Source: Taeniopygia guttata
Lineage: Eukaryota; Chordata; Aves; Passeriformes; Estrildidae
NCBI RefSeq assembly: GCF_048771995.1
Contig: NC_133060.1
Span: forward strand, 1,855,501 to 1,919,500
DNA length: 64,000 nucleotides
Direction: 5' to 3'
Part shown: positions 1-10,962 of the stretch, in pieces
Numbering within the stretch: position 1 is the first letter of the stretch
Layout: each line of letters begins with the position of its first letter
The notes under the pieces: model-generated
The model's database searches: none
The model's input: only the letters and a program-made list of their open reading frames with translations
Told to the model about the DNA's origin: nothing
Made by a program: the position numbers and the translations under genes

Positions 1-894
1 GTTCCCACTCTATTCCCAGTCTATCCCTCCAAGTCTATCCCAGTCCATTCTCTGTCGTTTCCCAGTCCCTCCCAGTCCATTCCCAGTCCCACCTAATCCA
101 TCCCAGTCAATTCCCAGTCCCATCCAGTGTATTCCCAATCCATCCCATTCCATTCTCACTCCATGCGCAGGCTCTCCCAGGCCCTTCCCAGACCATCCCA
201 GTACATTCTCTTTCCCTCCCAGTCCATTCCCAGTCCATCCCAGTCCATTCCCAGTCCATTCCAGTTCATTTTCTGTCCATCCCAGTCCATCCCAGTCCAT
301 TCCCAGTCCATTCCAGTTCATTTTCTGTCCATCCCAGTCCATCGCATTCCATTCCCATTCCATGCTCAGTCTTTCCCAATCCATTCCCAGACCATTTCCA
401 GTCTATTCCCAGTCCAGTCTCTGTCCATTCCCATTCCTCCCAGTCCCTCCCAGTCCCTCCCAGTCCATTCCAGTCCATTCCCATTCCATTTGCAGTCCCC
501 TCCCAGTCCATCCCCAGTCCCTCCCCGTCCATTCCCAGTCCCTCCCAGTTGATCACAATATCTCCCGGTCCTTCCCAATCGATTCCAACCCATTCCCAGT
601 CCCGCCCAGTCCATCCCAGTCACCCCCAGTACATTCCCAGTTCCTCTGTGTCCATTCCCAGTCCCTTCCCAGTCCCTCCCAGTCCCTCCCAATCCATTCC
701 CAGTCCATCCCAGTCTTTCCCAGTCCATTCCCAGCCCATTCCCAGTCCATTCCCAGTACCTCCCAGTCCATTCCCAGTCCCTCCCAGTCCATTCCCAGTC
801 CCTCCCAGTCCCCCCCAGCCCCACCCCAGTCCCTCCCCTCCCTCTCCCAGTGCCCCCAGCCGATCCCAGTCCGTCCCCGCTCTCTCTCTCCCAG
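1..894. repeat. Intron 2 minisatellite of IIB gene 1
   Basis: This stretch is made of short units of about 10-14 bp around CCCAGTCCATTC and CCCAGTCCCTC. It is the left-truncated intron 2 of the + strand class II beta gene and ends in a polypyrimidine tract and AG at 893-894. The same array, inverted, fills intron 2 of the four - strand genes. Open frames here are translations of the repeat and are not genes. Confidence 0.9.
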
Positions 895-2165
895 TGCCCC
901 CCAGCGTCTCCATCTCGCTGGTGCCCTCGAGCTCCCAGCCCGGCCCCGGCCGCCTGCTCTGCTCCGTGCTGGATTTCTACCCTGCCCCGATCCAGGTGAG
1001 GTGGTTCCAGGGCCAGCAGGAGCTCTCGGAGCACGTGGTGGCCACCGAGGTGGTCCCCAACGGGGACTGGAGCTACCAGCTGCTGGTGCTGCTGGAAACC
1101 CCCCCCCGGCGCGGGCTCACCTACAGCTGCCAGGTGGAGCACGGCAGCCTGGAGCACCCCCTGAGCCAGAGCTGGGGTACGGGGGAGCCGCTGGGGCCGG
1201 GCCAGAGCCGCGGGCGGGGGCTGGGAGCCACTGGGAGGGAGCTGGAGAGAGCCGGCCGGCAACTGGGAGAGGGGCTGGGGGCTGGGGGAGGGCTGGGAAG
1301 GGCTTTGGGGGGTGCTGGGGAGGGTGGGATGGGGTTGGGGGGGTGCTGGTGGGCACTGGGAGGGAGTTTGGGGGTTCTGGGAGTGGCTGGGAGGGAGTTT
1401 GGGGGTGCCGGGTGTGGCTGGGAGGGAGTTTGGGGGTGCTGGGATTTACTGGGAGTGGGTTTGGAAGTGCTGGGTATGACTGGGAAGGATTTTAGAGGGT
1501 CTGGTTTTAATTACGATTGAATTTGGGGGTACTGGAATTTCCTGGGAGGGAGTTTGGGGGTGCCGGGTGTGGCTGGGAGGGAGTTTGGGGGTGCCGGGTG
1601 TCACTGGGAGGGAGTTTGGGGGTGCTGGGAGTGACCGGGAGGGAGTTTGGGGGTGCTGGGAGTGACTGGGAGGGAGTTTGGGGGTGCCGGGAGTGACTGG
1701 GAGGGAGTTTGGGGGTGCCGGGTGTGACTGGGAGGGAGTTTGGGGGTGCCGGGTGTGGCTGGGAGGGAGTTTGGGGGTGCCGGGTGTGGCTGGGAGGGAG
1801 TTTGGGGGCGCCGGGTGTGGCTGGCAGGGATCGGGGGGAGGTTTCGGGGGGTCCCGGCCGGGCCGGGGGGGGCGAGCGGGAGGGCGGCGGGAGGGGCTGG
1901 GGGTGTCGGGGGGAGGTTTTGGGGGCGCTGAGCCCCGCGGACCCCCCAGAGATGCCGCCGGACGCCGCCCGCAGCAAGATGCTGACGGGCATCGGGGGCT
2001 TCGTCTTGGGCTCGCTCTTCCTGGCGCTGGGGCTCGGCTTCTACCTGCGCAAGAAGGTCCGGGGGGGTGCCGGGGGTCGTGTCCCCCCCGGGCCGGAGCG
2101 GCTGCGCTCCCCCCGGGGCCCCCGGCCCGGCCTCACCCCCTTTTCTCTGCCCGCAGAGCTCCTGA
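895..2165 (+). CDS. DAB: MHC class II beta chain, gene 1 (5' end off window)
   Basis: This is the 3' part of a class II beta gene. Exon 3 (895-1176, 282 bp, phase 1 to 1) encodes the Ig-like beta-2 domain with both disulfide cysteines, in LLCSVLDFYP and YSCQVEH, and the NGDWSYQ loop. Exon 4 (1950-2056, 107 bp) encodes the connecting peptide, a transmembrane helix with KMLTGIGGFVLG and the basic stop FYLRKK. Exon 5 (2157-2165) adds Ser-Ser and TGA. Exon 1 (signal) and exon 2 (beta-1) must lie left of position 1; in the complete genes here exon 2 lies about 1.0-1.7 kb from exon 3. All splice sites are GT/AG and no lesion is visible. The DRB-like transmembrane motif places it in the classical beta family. 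It is tail to tail with gene 2. Whether the unseen 5' part is intact is unknown. Confidence 0.93.
1350..1835. repeat. Intron 3 minisatellite of IIB gene 1
   Basis: About 15 tandem units of roughly 31 bp run here, with core GGGAGGGAGTTTGGGGGTGC. The coding strand is strongly G-rich, with many runs of three or more G. The same unit occupies intron 3 of genes 2 to 5, so it is a family trait. Confidence 0.88.
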
Positions 2166-2309
2166 GCCGCCGGCGGCCGCAGCCGCTCCCCGCGGCCTCG
2201 GGCCCGGCCGGGACCCCCCGCTCCGTCCCCGCGGGGATTTTGGGGGGGTCCCGTGTCCCCCCCAGCCCCGCTGCCGCTCTGCCCCCGCCCGCCCGCTCCC
2301 AGTGCTCCC

Positions 2310-2315
2310 AATAAA
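2310..2315 (+). terminator. Poly(A) signal of IIB gene 1
   Basis: An AATAAA lies 145 bp after the stop codon in the context CCCAATAAAGCTTCCC. The same sequence occurs at the matching place after every IIB gene here. The next 230 bp hold GC-rich 3' flank without a gene. Confidence 0.85.
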
Positions 2316-2544
2316 GCTTCCCAGTTGGCCCCGGGGCCGTTTGTGGGGGGCGGCTTGGGGGGAGGGGTTTGGGGGGGCCGTGATCTGGGGGGCAAAGCCT
2401 GTGCTGGGATTGATAGGGAACTGGGACTCCCGCGTGTCCCCCCGCTCCGGAACCTCATTGAGTTGTAGTCGAACCCCACCGCGGCACCCGGGGAACCCCA
2501 AAAGGCGCCGGGAACCCCCGAAGCTGCACGGGGAGGGGGCGTAG

Positions 2545-3038
2545 GGGGATGTTCCCAATGCACACAGGGGGATGTTCCCAATGCACACAGGGGGATGTTC
2601 CCAATGCACACAGGGGGATGTTCCCAATGCACACAGGGGGATGTTCCCGGGGCTCTCAGGGGGATGTTCCCAATGCACACAGGGGGATGTTCCCAATGCA
2701 CACAGGGGATGTTCCCAATGCACACAGGGGGATGTTCCCGGGGCACACAGGGGGATGTTCCCAATGCACACAGGGGGATGTTCCCAATGCACACAGGGGG
2801 ATGTTCCCGGGGCACACAGGGGGATGTTCCCAATGCACACAGGGGGATGTTCCCAATGCACACAGGGGGATGTTCCCAATGCACACAGGGGGATGTTCCC
2901 AATGCACACAGGGGGATGTTCCCAATGCACACAGGGGGATGTTCCCAATGCACTCAGGGGGATGTTCCCAATGCACACAGGGGGATGTTCCCAATGCACA
3001 CAGGGGAATGTTCCCGGGGCTCTCAGGGGGATGTTCCC
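2545..3038. repeat. 23-bp minisatellite A, copy 1
   Basis: About 21 tandem 23-bp units share the imperfect palindromic core GGGATGTTCCC followed by AATGCACACA; variants carry GGGGCACACA or GGGGCTCTCA. It separates the convergent genes 1 and 2. The same array recurs downstream of genes 4 and 5 but not gene 3. Because 23 is not a multiple of 3 and stops are absent, several frames stay open; these are not proteins. Confidence 0.95.
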
Positions 3039-3502
3039 CATTCCTTGGCCTTCCCGCACCCCGGGAATGACAAATCCCGCTCAGGGGTGCCGAAAGCCGG
3101 AGCGCTCCCGGCGCTGGAGATCGCAGCCGGCCGCGGGAATCGATGGGAATCGCCGGGGCCGTTGAGCAGCGACGCTTCGAAGGCGGTGGCGGCCCCGGCT
3201 TCCTGCGGGGGCTGAGCCGGGAGCGGCTCCGGTTGGGCCGGGAAAGGCTCGGGAGGGCAGGAGGGGAGCGGCGGCCCCGGGGCTGCAACGCTGCGGGGGC
3301 TGCGTGAGCGCAGCAACCCCAAAACAGCGCGGGGGAGCCCAAAAACCGTCCTGGGAGTTCCTCTCTGCTCCTCCTCCTCCTCCTCCTCCTCCTCCTCCAT
3401 CCCTCTGTCCCCCTCCCTTTTCCCAAACCCGTCCCCACCGCCCCCCCAAACCCCTCCCCCCAACCCGCCCCCCACAAACGGCCCCGGGGCCAACTGGGAA
3501 GC
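3039..3502. other. GC-rich 3' flank of IIB gene 2, with (TCC)n
   Basis: No gene is visible. The sequence is GC-rich and nearly the same as 18268-18725 and 26204-26660, so it travels with the IIB duplication unit. It holds a (TCC)n microsatellite at about 3366-3398 and then a C-rich stretch leading into the gene 2 poly(A) signal. The microsatellite differs in length between copies. Confidence 0.75.
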
Positions 3503-3508
3503 TTTATT
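3503..3508 (-). terminator. Poly(A) signal of IIB gene 2
   Basis: TTTATT on the + strand is AATAAA on the gene strand, 145 bp past the stop codon and in the same context as the other IIB copies. Confidence 0.85.
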
Positions 3509-3652
3509 GGGAGCACTGGGAGCGGGCGGGCGGGGGCAGAGCGGCAGCGGGGCTGGGGGGGACACGGGACCCCCCCAAAATCCCCGCGGGGACGGAGCGG
3601 GGGGTCCCGGCCGGGCCCGAGGCCGCGGGGAGCGGCTGCGGCCGCCGGCGGC

Positions 3653-6600
3653 TCAGGAGCTCTGCGGGCAGAGAAAAGGGGGTGAGGCCGGGCCGGGGGC
3701 CCCGGGGGGAGCGCAGCCGCTCTGGCCCGGGGGGGACACGACCCCCGGCACCCCCCCGGACCTTCTTGCGCAGGTAGAAGCCGAGCCCCAGCGCCAGGAA
3801 GAGCGAGCCCAAGACGAAGCCCCCGATGCCCGTCAGCATCTTGCTGCGGGCGGCGTCCGGCGGCATCTCTGGGGGGTCCGCGGGGCTCAGCGCCCCCAAA
3901 ACCTCCCCCCGACACCCCCAGCCCCTCCCGCCGCCCTCCCGCTCGCCCCCCCGGCCCGGCCGGGACCCCCCGAAACCTCCCCCCGATCCCTGCCAGCCAC
4001 ACCCGGCACCCCCAAACTCCCTCCCAGCCACACCCGGCACCCCCAAACTCCCTCCCAGTCACACCCGGCACCCCCAAACTCGATCACACTTAAAACCAGA
4101 CCCCCCAAAATCATTCCCAGTCATACCCAGCACCCCCAAACCCACTCCCAGTAAATCCCAGAACCCCCAAACTCCCTCCCAGTCACTCCCAGCACCCCCA
4201 AATTCCTTCCTAATAAATCGCAGCACCCCCAAACTCCCTCCCAGTAAATCTCAGCACCCCCAAACTCCCTCCCAGTAAATTTCAGCACCCGTAAACCCAC
4301 CCCGAGTCACTCCCAGCACCCCAAAACTCCCTCCCAGCCACACCCGGCACCCCCAAACTCCCTCCCAGTCACACCCGGCACCCCCAAACTCGATCACAAT
4401 TAAAATCAGACCCCCTAAAATCCCTCCCGATCACATCAAGCATCCACAAACCCGCTCCCAGTCACACCCAGCACCCTTAAACTGTATCCCAGTACATCCC
4501 AAAACGCCCAAATTCTTTCCCAGTCACACCCGGCACCCCCAAACTCCCTCCCAGTCACACCCGGCACCCCCAAACTCCCTCCCAGTCACACCCGGCACCC
4601 CCAAACTCCCTCCCAGTCACTCCCAGCACCCCCAAACTCCCTCCCAGCCACTCCCAGCTCCCCCAAACTCCATCCCAGTCACACCCAGCACCCCCAAAAC
4701 CCCTCCCAGTGCCCACCAGCACCCCCAAACTCCCTTCCAGTCACTCCCAGCACCCCCAAACCCCCTCCCAGTGCCCACCAGCACCCCCCCAACCCCATCC
4801 CACCCTCCCCAGCACCCCCCAAAGCCCTTCCCAGCCCTCCCCCAGCCCCCAGCCCCTCTCCCAGTTGCCGGCCGGCTCTCTCCAGCTCCCTCCCAGTGGC
4901 TCCCAGCCCCCGCCCGCGGCTCTGGCCCGGCCCCAGCGGCTCCCCCGTACCCCAGCTCTGGCTCAGGGGGTGCTCCAGGCTGCCGTGCTCCACCTGGCAG
5001 CTGTAGGTGAGCCCGCGCCGGGGGGGGGTTTCCAGCAGCACCAGCAGCTGGTAGCTCCAGTCCCCGTTGGGGACCACCTCGGTGGCCACCACGTGCTCCG
5101 AGAGCTCCTGCTGGCCCTGGAACCACCTCACCTGGATCGGGGCAGGGTAGAAATCCAGCACGGAGCAGAGCAGGCGGCCGGGGCCGGGCTGGGAGCTCGA
5201 GGGCACCAGCGAGATGGAGACGCTGGGGGGCACTGGGAGAGAGAGAGCGGGGACGGACTGGGATCGGCTGGGGGCACTGGGAGAGGGAGGGGAGGGACTG
5301 GGGTGGGGCTGGGGGGGACTGGGAGGGACTGGGAGGGACTGGGAATGGACTGGGATGGACTGGGATAGACTGGGAGAGACTGGGAATGGAGTGGGAGATG
5401 TTGGAAGGGACTGGAAATGGATAAGGAGGGAATGGGAATGGACTGGGATGGACTGGGAATATACTGGAAATGGACTGGGAGGGACTGGGAATGGTCTGGT
5501 AGGGACTGAGAATTTACTGGGAATGGATTGGGAATGGACTGGAAATTGTCTTGGAATGGACTGGGAAAGACTGAGCATGGATAGGGAATGGACTGAGACG
5601 GACTGGGACGCACAGAAAATGGACTGGGAGGGACTGGGAGGGACTGGAAATGGACTGGGAAGGATTAGGGATGGGACTGGAAGAGACTGGGAGGGATTTG
5701 GAACGGACTGGGAATGGTGTGGGAGGGTCTGGCAATGTACTGGAATGGACAGGGAATATGCTGGGAGGGACTGGGAGGGATTGGGATCAACTGGGATCAA
5801 TTGTGAGGGACTGGGATTGACTGGGAATGGACTGGGAGAGACTGGGACTGGACTGAGAATGGACTGGGAATGGACTGGAATGTACTGGGGGAGACTGGGG
5901 TGGACTGGGAATGTACTGGGAATGCACTGGATGTTATTGGGAATGGAGTGGGTTGGAAAAGGGGGGTCTGGCAATGGACTGGAATGGACTGGGATGGACT
6001 GGGATGGACTGGGGAAGGCTGGAATTGACTGGAAATGGATGGAAAATGGACTGGGAATGGACCAGGAACACACGGGGTGGGAATGGGAATGGGTTGGGGC
6101 AGACTGGGATGGAAAAGGAGGGATGGGGAACAGACTGCAAGGGATGGGGATGGACAGGGAATGGACTGGGATCAACTGGGAGGGACTGGGAATGGATTGG
6201 TTATGGACTGGAAATTGTCTTGGAATGGACTGGGAAAAGCTGAGCATGGAATGGGAATGGACTGGGACGGACTGGGACGGACAGAGAATGGACTGGGAGG
6301 TACTGGGAGGGACTGGAAATGGACTGGGAGGGATTAGGGATGGGACTGGAAGAGACTGGGAGGGATTTGGAATGGACTGGGAATGGTGTGGGAGGGTCTG
6401 GCAATGGACTGGGAATGGACTGGGAAGGACTGGGAGGTATTGAGATCAACTGGGATGGACTGTGGGGGACTGGGAATGGACTGTGAGGGATTGGAAGGTT
6501 CTGGAATGGACTGGAAAGGAGTGGGATTGACTGGGAATGCACTCGGAGGAACTGGGAATGCACTGGGAGGGACTTGGCGGGACTTGGAATGGACTGGGAT

Positions 6601-7699
6601 AGATTGGGAATGGGCAGAGAATGGACTATGATGGACTAGGATGGACTGGGAGGGACTGGGAATGCACTGGGATTGGACTGGGAGGGACTGGGATGGACTG
6701 GGAGAGACAGGGAGGAACTGGGAATGGACTGTGACAGACTGGGAATGGATTGGGAATGGACTGGGAGGGATTTGGAGGGTCAGGAGGCCCCGGGGATGGG
6801 CCCAGGGAGGGCTGAGGGCTCTGGGCCGGTTCCCAGGGAGGTTTTGAGGGGCTCCGGGGTCGTTGGCAGGGCCGGGCCCGAGGGGACACGCTCTGCCCGC
6901 GCTCACCTCGGCGCTCCGTGAGGAACGGGTCGTACCAGTCCAGGCAGAACCAGTCCACCGCAGCCCGTCTGCGCTCCATTATTTCCGGGTCGTTGTTGAA
7001 GCGCTTGGCATTCTTCTCCCCAAGGGGGGTGAACCCCACATACTCCCCCACGTCACTGTCGAACATCAGGTACTGCTCGCGGTTGTAGATGTAGCGCTGC
7101 ACGTACCTCACCCTCTCCGTGCCGTTCGTGAAGTGACACTCAGCGTTAAACATGTGCTGGAGCACCGCTGTGAGTGCAGGACACAGCTCAGGGGGTGCCC
7201 CCCCAGCTCCCCCCCAGCACCCCCAGAGCTCCGGGGCCCACCCCGGATCCCCACTCCGCACCCCCTGTGCCCCACGGCCGCCCTGGGACCCTCCTGCCCG
7301 CGCTGCCGCTTCCTCTTGGCCGCCCTTCCCCCATTTCCCCTTCCGCATCCTCTCCCCTCCCGCCTCCGGCCGCACCCCAAAATCACTGCTGGGCTCCCGA
7401 ATTTCCCACTTTCCCACCCATTTTAACACTATTGTCCCAACCCCCAGCCCCTCGGGCTCAGGTTTGGGGTCCCCCCTCCCCATTTCCCTCCTCCCTCCCC
7501 TCCCGCTCTCCCTTTGGGGGTCCCCTCCTCCTCCCCCTCCATCCCGGGCTCCCCCTTTTCCCCCTGTTCCCCCTTCTCCCCCCCGGCCCAGCGCCTCCCG
7601 CGCCCCCCGCTCACCCGAGAGCTCCGCGCCCGCAGCCGGGGCGGCTCCCAGCGCCACCAGTGCCACCAGCACGGCCCCGGCTGCCGCCCCTCGCCCCAT
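3653..7699 (-). CDS. DAB: MHC class II beta chain, gene 2 (shortened beta-1 domain)
   Basis: This is a complete class II beta gene of 247 residues. Exons in reading order are 7699-7615 (signal peptide, 85 bp), 7167-6907 (beta-1, 261 bp), 5232-4951 (beta-2, 282 bp), 3868-3762 (connecting peptide, membrane helix) and 3661-3653 (Ser-Ser-stop). All introns are GT/AG. The start has a GCCATGG context. Beta-1 has NGTERVRY with an N-glycosylation site, FDSDVGEYVGF and both cysteines. It is three codons shorter than genes 3-5: after the second cysteine it reads LDWYDPFLTERR where RHNY is usual. His81 and Asn82 (HLA-DR numbering), which bond the peptide backbone, are therefore absent, and residue 61 is Phe instead of Trp. 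The frame stays open, so it could be expressed but may bind peptide atypically. It could also be an early pseudogene. Confidence 0.92.
3990..4790. repeat. Intron 3 minisatellite of IIB gene 2
   Basis: This is the 31-bp unit of IIB intron 3, C-rich on the + strand (CACCCCCAAACTCCCTCCCA). It is longer here than in genes 3 and 4 and interspersed with units containing ATCACAATTAAAA. Confidence 0.88.
5233..6785. repeat. Intron 2 minisatellite of IIB gene 2
   Basis: About 1.5 kb of irregular short units built on GACTGGGAATGG and GACTGGGAGG, which are the reverse complement of the array at 1-894. It fills nearly all of intron 2 and is longer than in genes 3, 4 and 5. Confidence 0.9.
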
Positions 7700-8100
7700 G
7701 GCAGCGCCGCACCGGCACCACCAGCCCCGCAGCTTTAGGGACGCGCTCCCTGATTGCTCGGGCGTGGTTTTTGGCCGCGATCTGATTGGCTGTGCTGTTT
7801 TTTGGCTCCTCTATTACTGACCGAGGAGTTTTTCGCCCGCTCTAATTGGCCGGTTCCGTTGGGAGCCCGATTTTCAGACGCTCTACCCAGCAACCGATGA
7901 GGTAATTAACGCTCCGAGCTCCCATTGGCTGTGCCGCGTCCTGCCCGCGCTCTGATTGGCTGAGGGGTTTCGGGCCGCTGCAGCCCCGGGTGGGGATTTT
8001 TGGGCAGGGGGAGCCTTGGGGCGCGGGGCAGGCGGGGGCGGGGATGGGGGCGCGGGCTGTGCCGGGCCAGCCAATCAGAGCCGTTCTTTTCGTGTTTCAC
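7700..8100 (-). promoter_or_regulatory. Upstream region of IIB gene 2 with reversed X-Y module
   Basis: Several Y-box-like motifs occur: CTGATTGGCT near 7777, TAATTGGCC near 7843 and CTGATTGGCT near 7951. An X1-like CCCAGCAACCGATGA lies at 7886-7900 with a Y-like CCCATTGGCT at 7921-7930. Known S-X-Y modules bind RFX, CREB and NF-Y and lie 5' to 3' toward the gene. Here X lies nearer the gene than Y and both read on the + strand, away from gene 2. One Y-like motif in the gene's own direction, AGCCAATCAG on the + strand, lies near 8069. The true start site is not visible. Confidence 0.65.
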
Positions 8101-8216
8101 CCCAATTTTTGGGGCTGTGCACTGGTACAGAATTTCCTGCTCCGACCCCTTCGTCCCAGTCATCCAAAAGAACGAAACTTGCCGAACTAGCAGTCAACAA
8201 AATGATAAACTGGTAA

Positions 8217-8440
8217 TGGAACTATAGTAAAATTATTTATATTGAAATGATATTATAATTTTTATATAATAACATGTGATTAATAGTTATTAACAGTAAT
8301 TTATACAATTAATACGTAATAATACTAAAATGATACTAATTATAATGAAATCATAATATTTTAAAAATTTTAAATATATATATTTTTTAAACATATTAAA
8401 TATATTTTAAAAATAAATAATATATTAACAACTAGGGGTG
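8217..8440. repeat. AT-rich low-complexity stretch, copy 1
   Basis: About 220 bp of almost pure A and T lies in otherwise very GC-rich DNA, directly next to the LTR start. Equivalent stretches lie at about 14540-14760 and 21940-22170 but not upstream of gene 5. No gene is visible. Confidence 0.85.
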
Positions 8441-8446
8441 AGCGCC

Positions 8447-10122
8447 TGTCATGGTTTGACACTGGCACAATGCCAGTGCCCCCATGAAAATGTAACCTCT
8501 CAATTGAATGCTGTGAAATGTGATTGAGAACAGAGCAAAGCAGCCCCAAGCTCAATAACAAGGAAAAAAACTTTATTAAGCCACTGCTACTATAGTACTA
8601 TAGAAGGAAAAAGAAAGAGAAAAAAATCCACACAGAAAATTCAAAATGAAAACCTTCCAAAGCATTCCTCCTCCCACCACCCACCTCCAACAAACCACAG
8701 CGAGACACAACCGGGACCCCAATCAGGTTTCCACCCTCCAGATAATCAACACCCAGTGCATCGACAGATAATCAACACCCAGTCCATTGACAGATAATCA
8801 ACACCCAATCCATCGACAGATAATCAACACCCAGTCCATCGATAGATAATCAATACCCAATCCATCGACAGATAATCAAGACCCAGCCCATTGACAGATA
8901 ATCAACACCCAGTCCATTGACAGATAATCAACACCGAGCCCATTGACAGATAATCAACACCCAATCCACTGACAGATAATCAACACCCAATCCATTGACA
9001 GATAATCAACACCCAATCCATTGACAGATAATCAACACCCACTCCATTGACAGATAATCCACACCCAGCCCATCTGCAGGGAGAGAGGAGCCCCTCCTGT
9101 GCCACAGACCCCCCAAAAACACAGCTGCCACACCCTGTGCTTCCATGGCACTCCCGGCACCGCCCGGAGAGAAAAGTTTCCCATGGTGACCCTCTCCTTT
9201 CCATGCACGGCGCTCTCAGCACCAATGCATGCATGGACAGACTGCTTTGAGGATTTTTCCTTTCAAGGCTGCCCTGCCAAGAGGGGAAAAACAACAGTTC
9301 AGTTTGTCATTTTTGGGACCGCAGTGCCCCCCATTTTCCCCTGGGGCCGAGGGTGCAAGAACAGAGATCTTCTTCTCTTCTTCCTCTGCGAAGACAGGGG
9401 GCACCACCACAAACCTCCCTGACTTTTCTCTGTTGGCTCCACTTCTGTCTTTTCCCAGCTGCAGCAGGTCTCTGTGGCTCACCGGCATCCTCCTAAAATA
9501 CCGTCTCTCTTGGAGGAGAAGATCGGTTCAGTCTGTGGCTACCAAGGAAAAGTCCGGCCAAAAGCCGCTCCATCATCTCCTCCCACCTGGAATTTCTCCT
9601 TCCAACATCCCAGCTCCCAGGCTGTCCCTCTGCCTCTCTTTCAACCCGAGGAGGAGAAAAATCCCACACAGCTTTCATTTCTCAGGAAGGGTTAAAAGTG
9701 CCGACTCCCAAGGGTGGCTCTGGGCCCAGGCTGCAGCTCCCAGGGCCGGCTGGGCCTTCCCCGTGGTGTATCGCTGATAAACCACCGCTGCCTCTTTCTC
9801 TCTCCCTTTCTCTCCAGAGAGACTCTGGGGGGGAACGGAGACATCCCAGATTTCTCCACCCTTCCATCTGCAGGGGGTTCCATCCCCCCACCCTTGGGCC
9901 CACCTCAGTGCGGCCGTGGGCCTTCCCCTGCCCCACCCAGCCACGGCCGGGCAGGGGAGAGGCTGCGCTGAGCGCTGAGCGGAACCAGAGAGAGCGAGTT
10001 CTGCTGGGAATTCTGCTTGGAACCCCTCGCTGTTCTCAGAGCCGTGTCCACCTTCAGTTGGTCAATGTCCAAACTGACCTCTTCCTTCCCAGAAAATTCA
10101 TTTTCCGTCTCAAACCGCGACA
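8447..10122 (-). mobile_element. Solo LTR of an endogenous retrovirus (outer LTR, complete copy)
   Basis: The ends are TGTCATGG and CGCGACA (TG..CA with a short inverted TGTC/GACA), flanked by a 5-bp target duplication GCGCC at 8442-8446 and 10123-10127. A poly(A) signal on the - strand near 8570 sets the orientation. At 1.68 kb it is long for an LTR, partly because of an internal 26-bp tandem array. No internal retroviral genes are present, so it is a solo LTR fossil. Five-bp duplications occur in several ERV classes, so the family is not assigned. It predates the duplication that made the blocks of genes 2, 3 and 4, because all three carry its left end. Confidence 0.8.
8739..9074. repeat. 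26-bp tandem array inside the outer LTR, copy 1
   Basis: About 13 units contain CAGATAATCAACACCCA followed by a CCATTGA-type ending. The array begins and ends at the same LTR positions in all three LTR copies but differs in length (about 13, 22 and 25 units). Confidence 0.92.
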
Positions 10123-10127
10123 GCGCC

Positions 10128-10812
10128 CCAGGCTGGGAGTTCCTCCAGCCCAGGCCCAGCTCTGGAGCTCCCCGCGGGTTTTCTGTCCATAAAAGCCCCA
10201 AACCACCAGGATTCAGCCCAAATTCAGATTTGGGGTCCCTCAGGCTCCGAGCATCCCCTCCCCACACACGAAACCCTCCCGGTGCCCCCCAGAGATTTTG
10301 GGGCTCCATCCCGGTTCCATCCCAGTTCCATCCCGGCCCCATCCCGATTCCATCCCGGTTCCATCCCGGCTCCTTCCTCCTCCTCGTCCTCCTCCATCCC
10401 TCTGTCCCCCTCCCTTGTCCCGAACCCCCCACCCCGAGCATCCCCTCCCCACACACGAAACCCTCCCGGTGCCCCACAGAGATTTTGGGGCTCGATCCCG
10501 GAATCTGCGAGCCGCGAACCCCCCCAAGGGAAAATCCCGGCCCGGGGACCCCCCGAGGGATTTGGGGCGAGCTCCCCCTCCCCGCTGGCTGCGGGATTTG
10601 GGGAGGGGGCGATGCTGAGGGGGCCGGGGGGCTGCGGGTGCTATGGGGGGCTGGGGAACCGCGGGGTTCCGGGGCTGCTTCTCTTCCTCCTCCTCCTCCT
10701 CCTCCTCCATCCCTCTGTCCCCCTCCCTTTTCCCAAACCCGTCCCCACCACCCCCCCAAACCCCTCCCCCCAACCCGCCCCCCAAAAACGGCCCCGGGGC
10801 CAACTGGGAAGC
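10128..10812. other. 3' flank of IIB gene 3, different from other copies
   Basis: No gene is visible. The segment holds two diverged copies of a stretch starting CGAGCATCCCCTCCCCACAC (10247 and 10436), a short array around CATCCCGGTTC at 10311-10378, and (TCC)n near 10684-10709. Only the last about 130 bp before the poly(A) site match the flanks of genes 2, 4 and 5, which carry minisatellite A instead. This block therefore has a distinct junction. Confidence 0.7.
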
Positions 10813-10818
10813 TTTATT
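10813..10818 (-). terminator. Poly(A) signal of IIB gene 3
   Basis: AATAAA on the gene strand, in the same place and context as the other IIB copies. Confidence 0.85.
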
Positions 10819-10962
10819 GGGAGCACTGGGAGCGGGCGGGCGGGGGCAGAGCGGCAGCGGGGCTGGGGGGGACACGGGACCCCCCCAAAATCCCCGCGGG
10901 GACGGAGCGGGGGGTCCCGGCCGGGCCCGAGGCCGCGGGGAGCGGCTGCGGCCGCCGGCGGC

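Noticed and set aside
1-2165. Gene 1 as a truncated pseudogene
   Set aside because: The missing exons are expected to lie beyond the left edge, since intron 2 is still in progress at position 1; all visible exons are intact.
8739-9074. CRISPR-like array of evenly spaced repeats
   Set aside because: Units are contiguous 26-bp tandem repeats with no unique spacers, in a vertebrate LTR.
8447-10122. Retroviral genes inside the LTR regions
   Set aside because: No gag, pol or env-like protein could be read in any frame; the open frames are short and the structure is that of solo LTRs.
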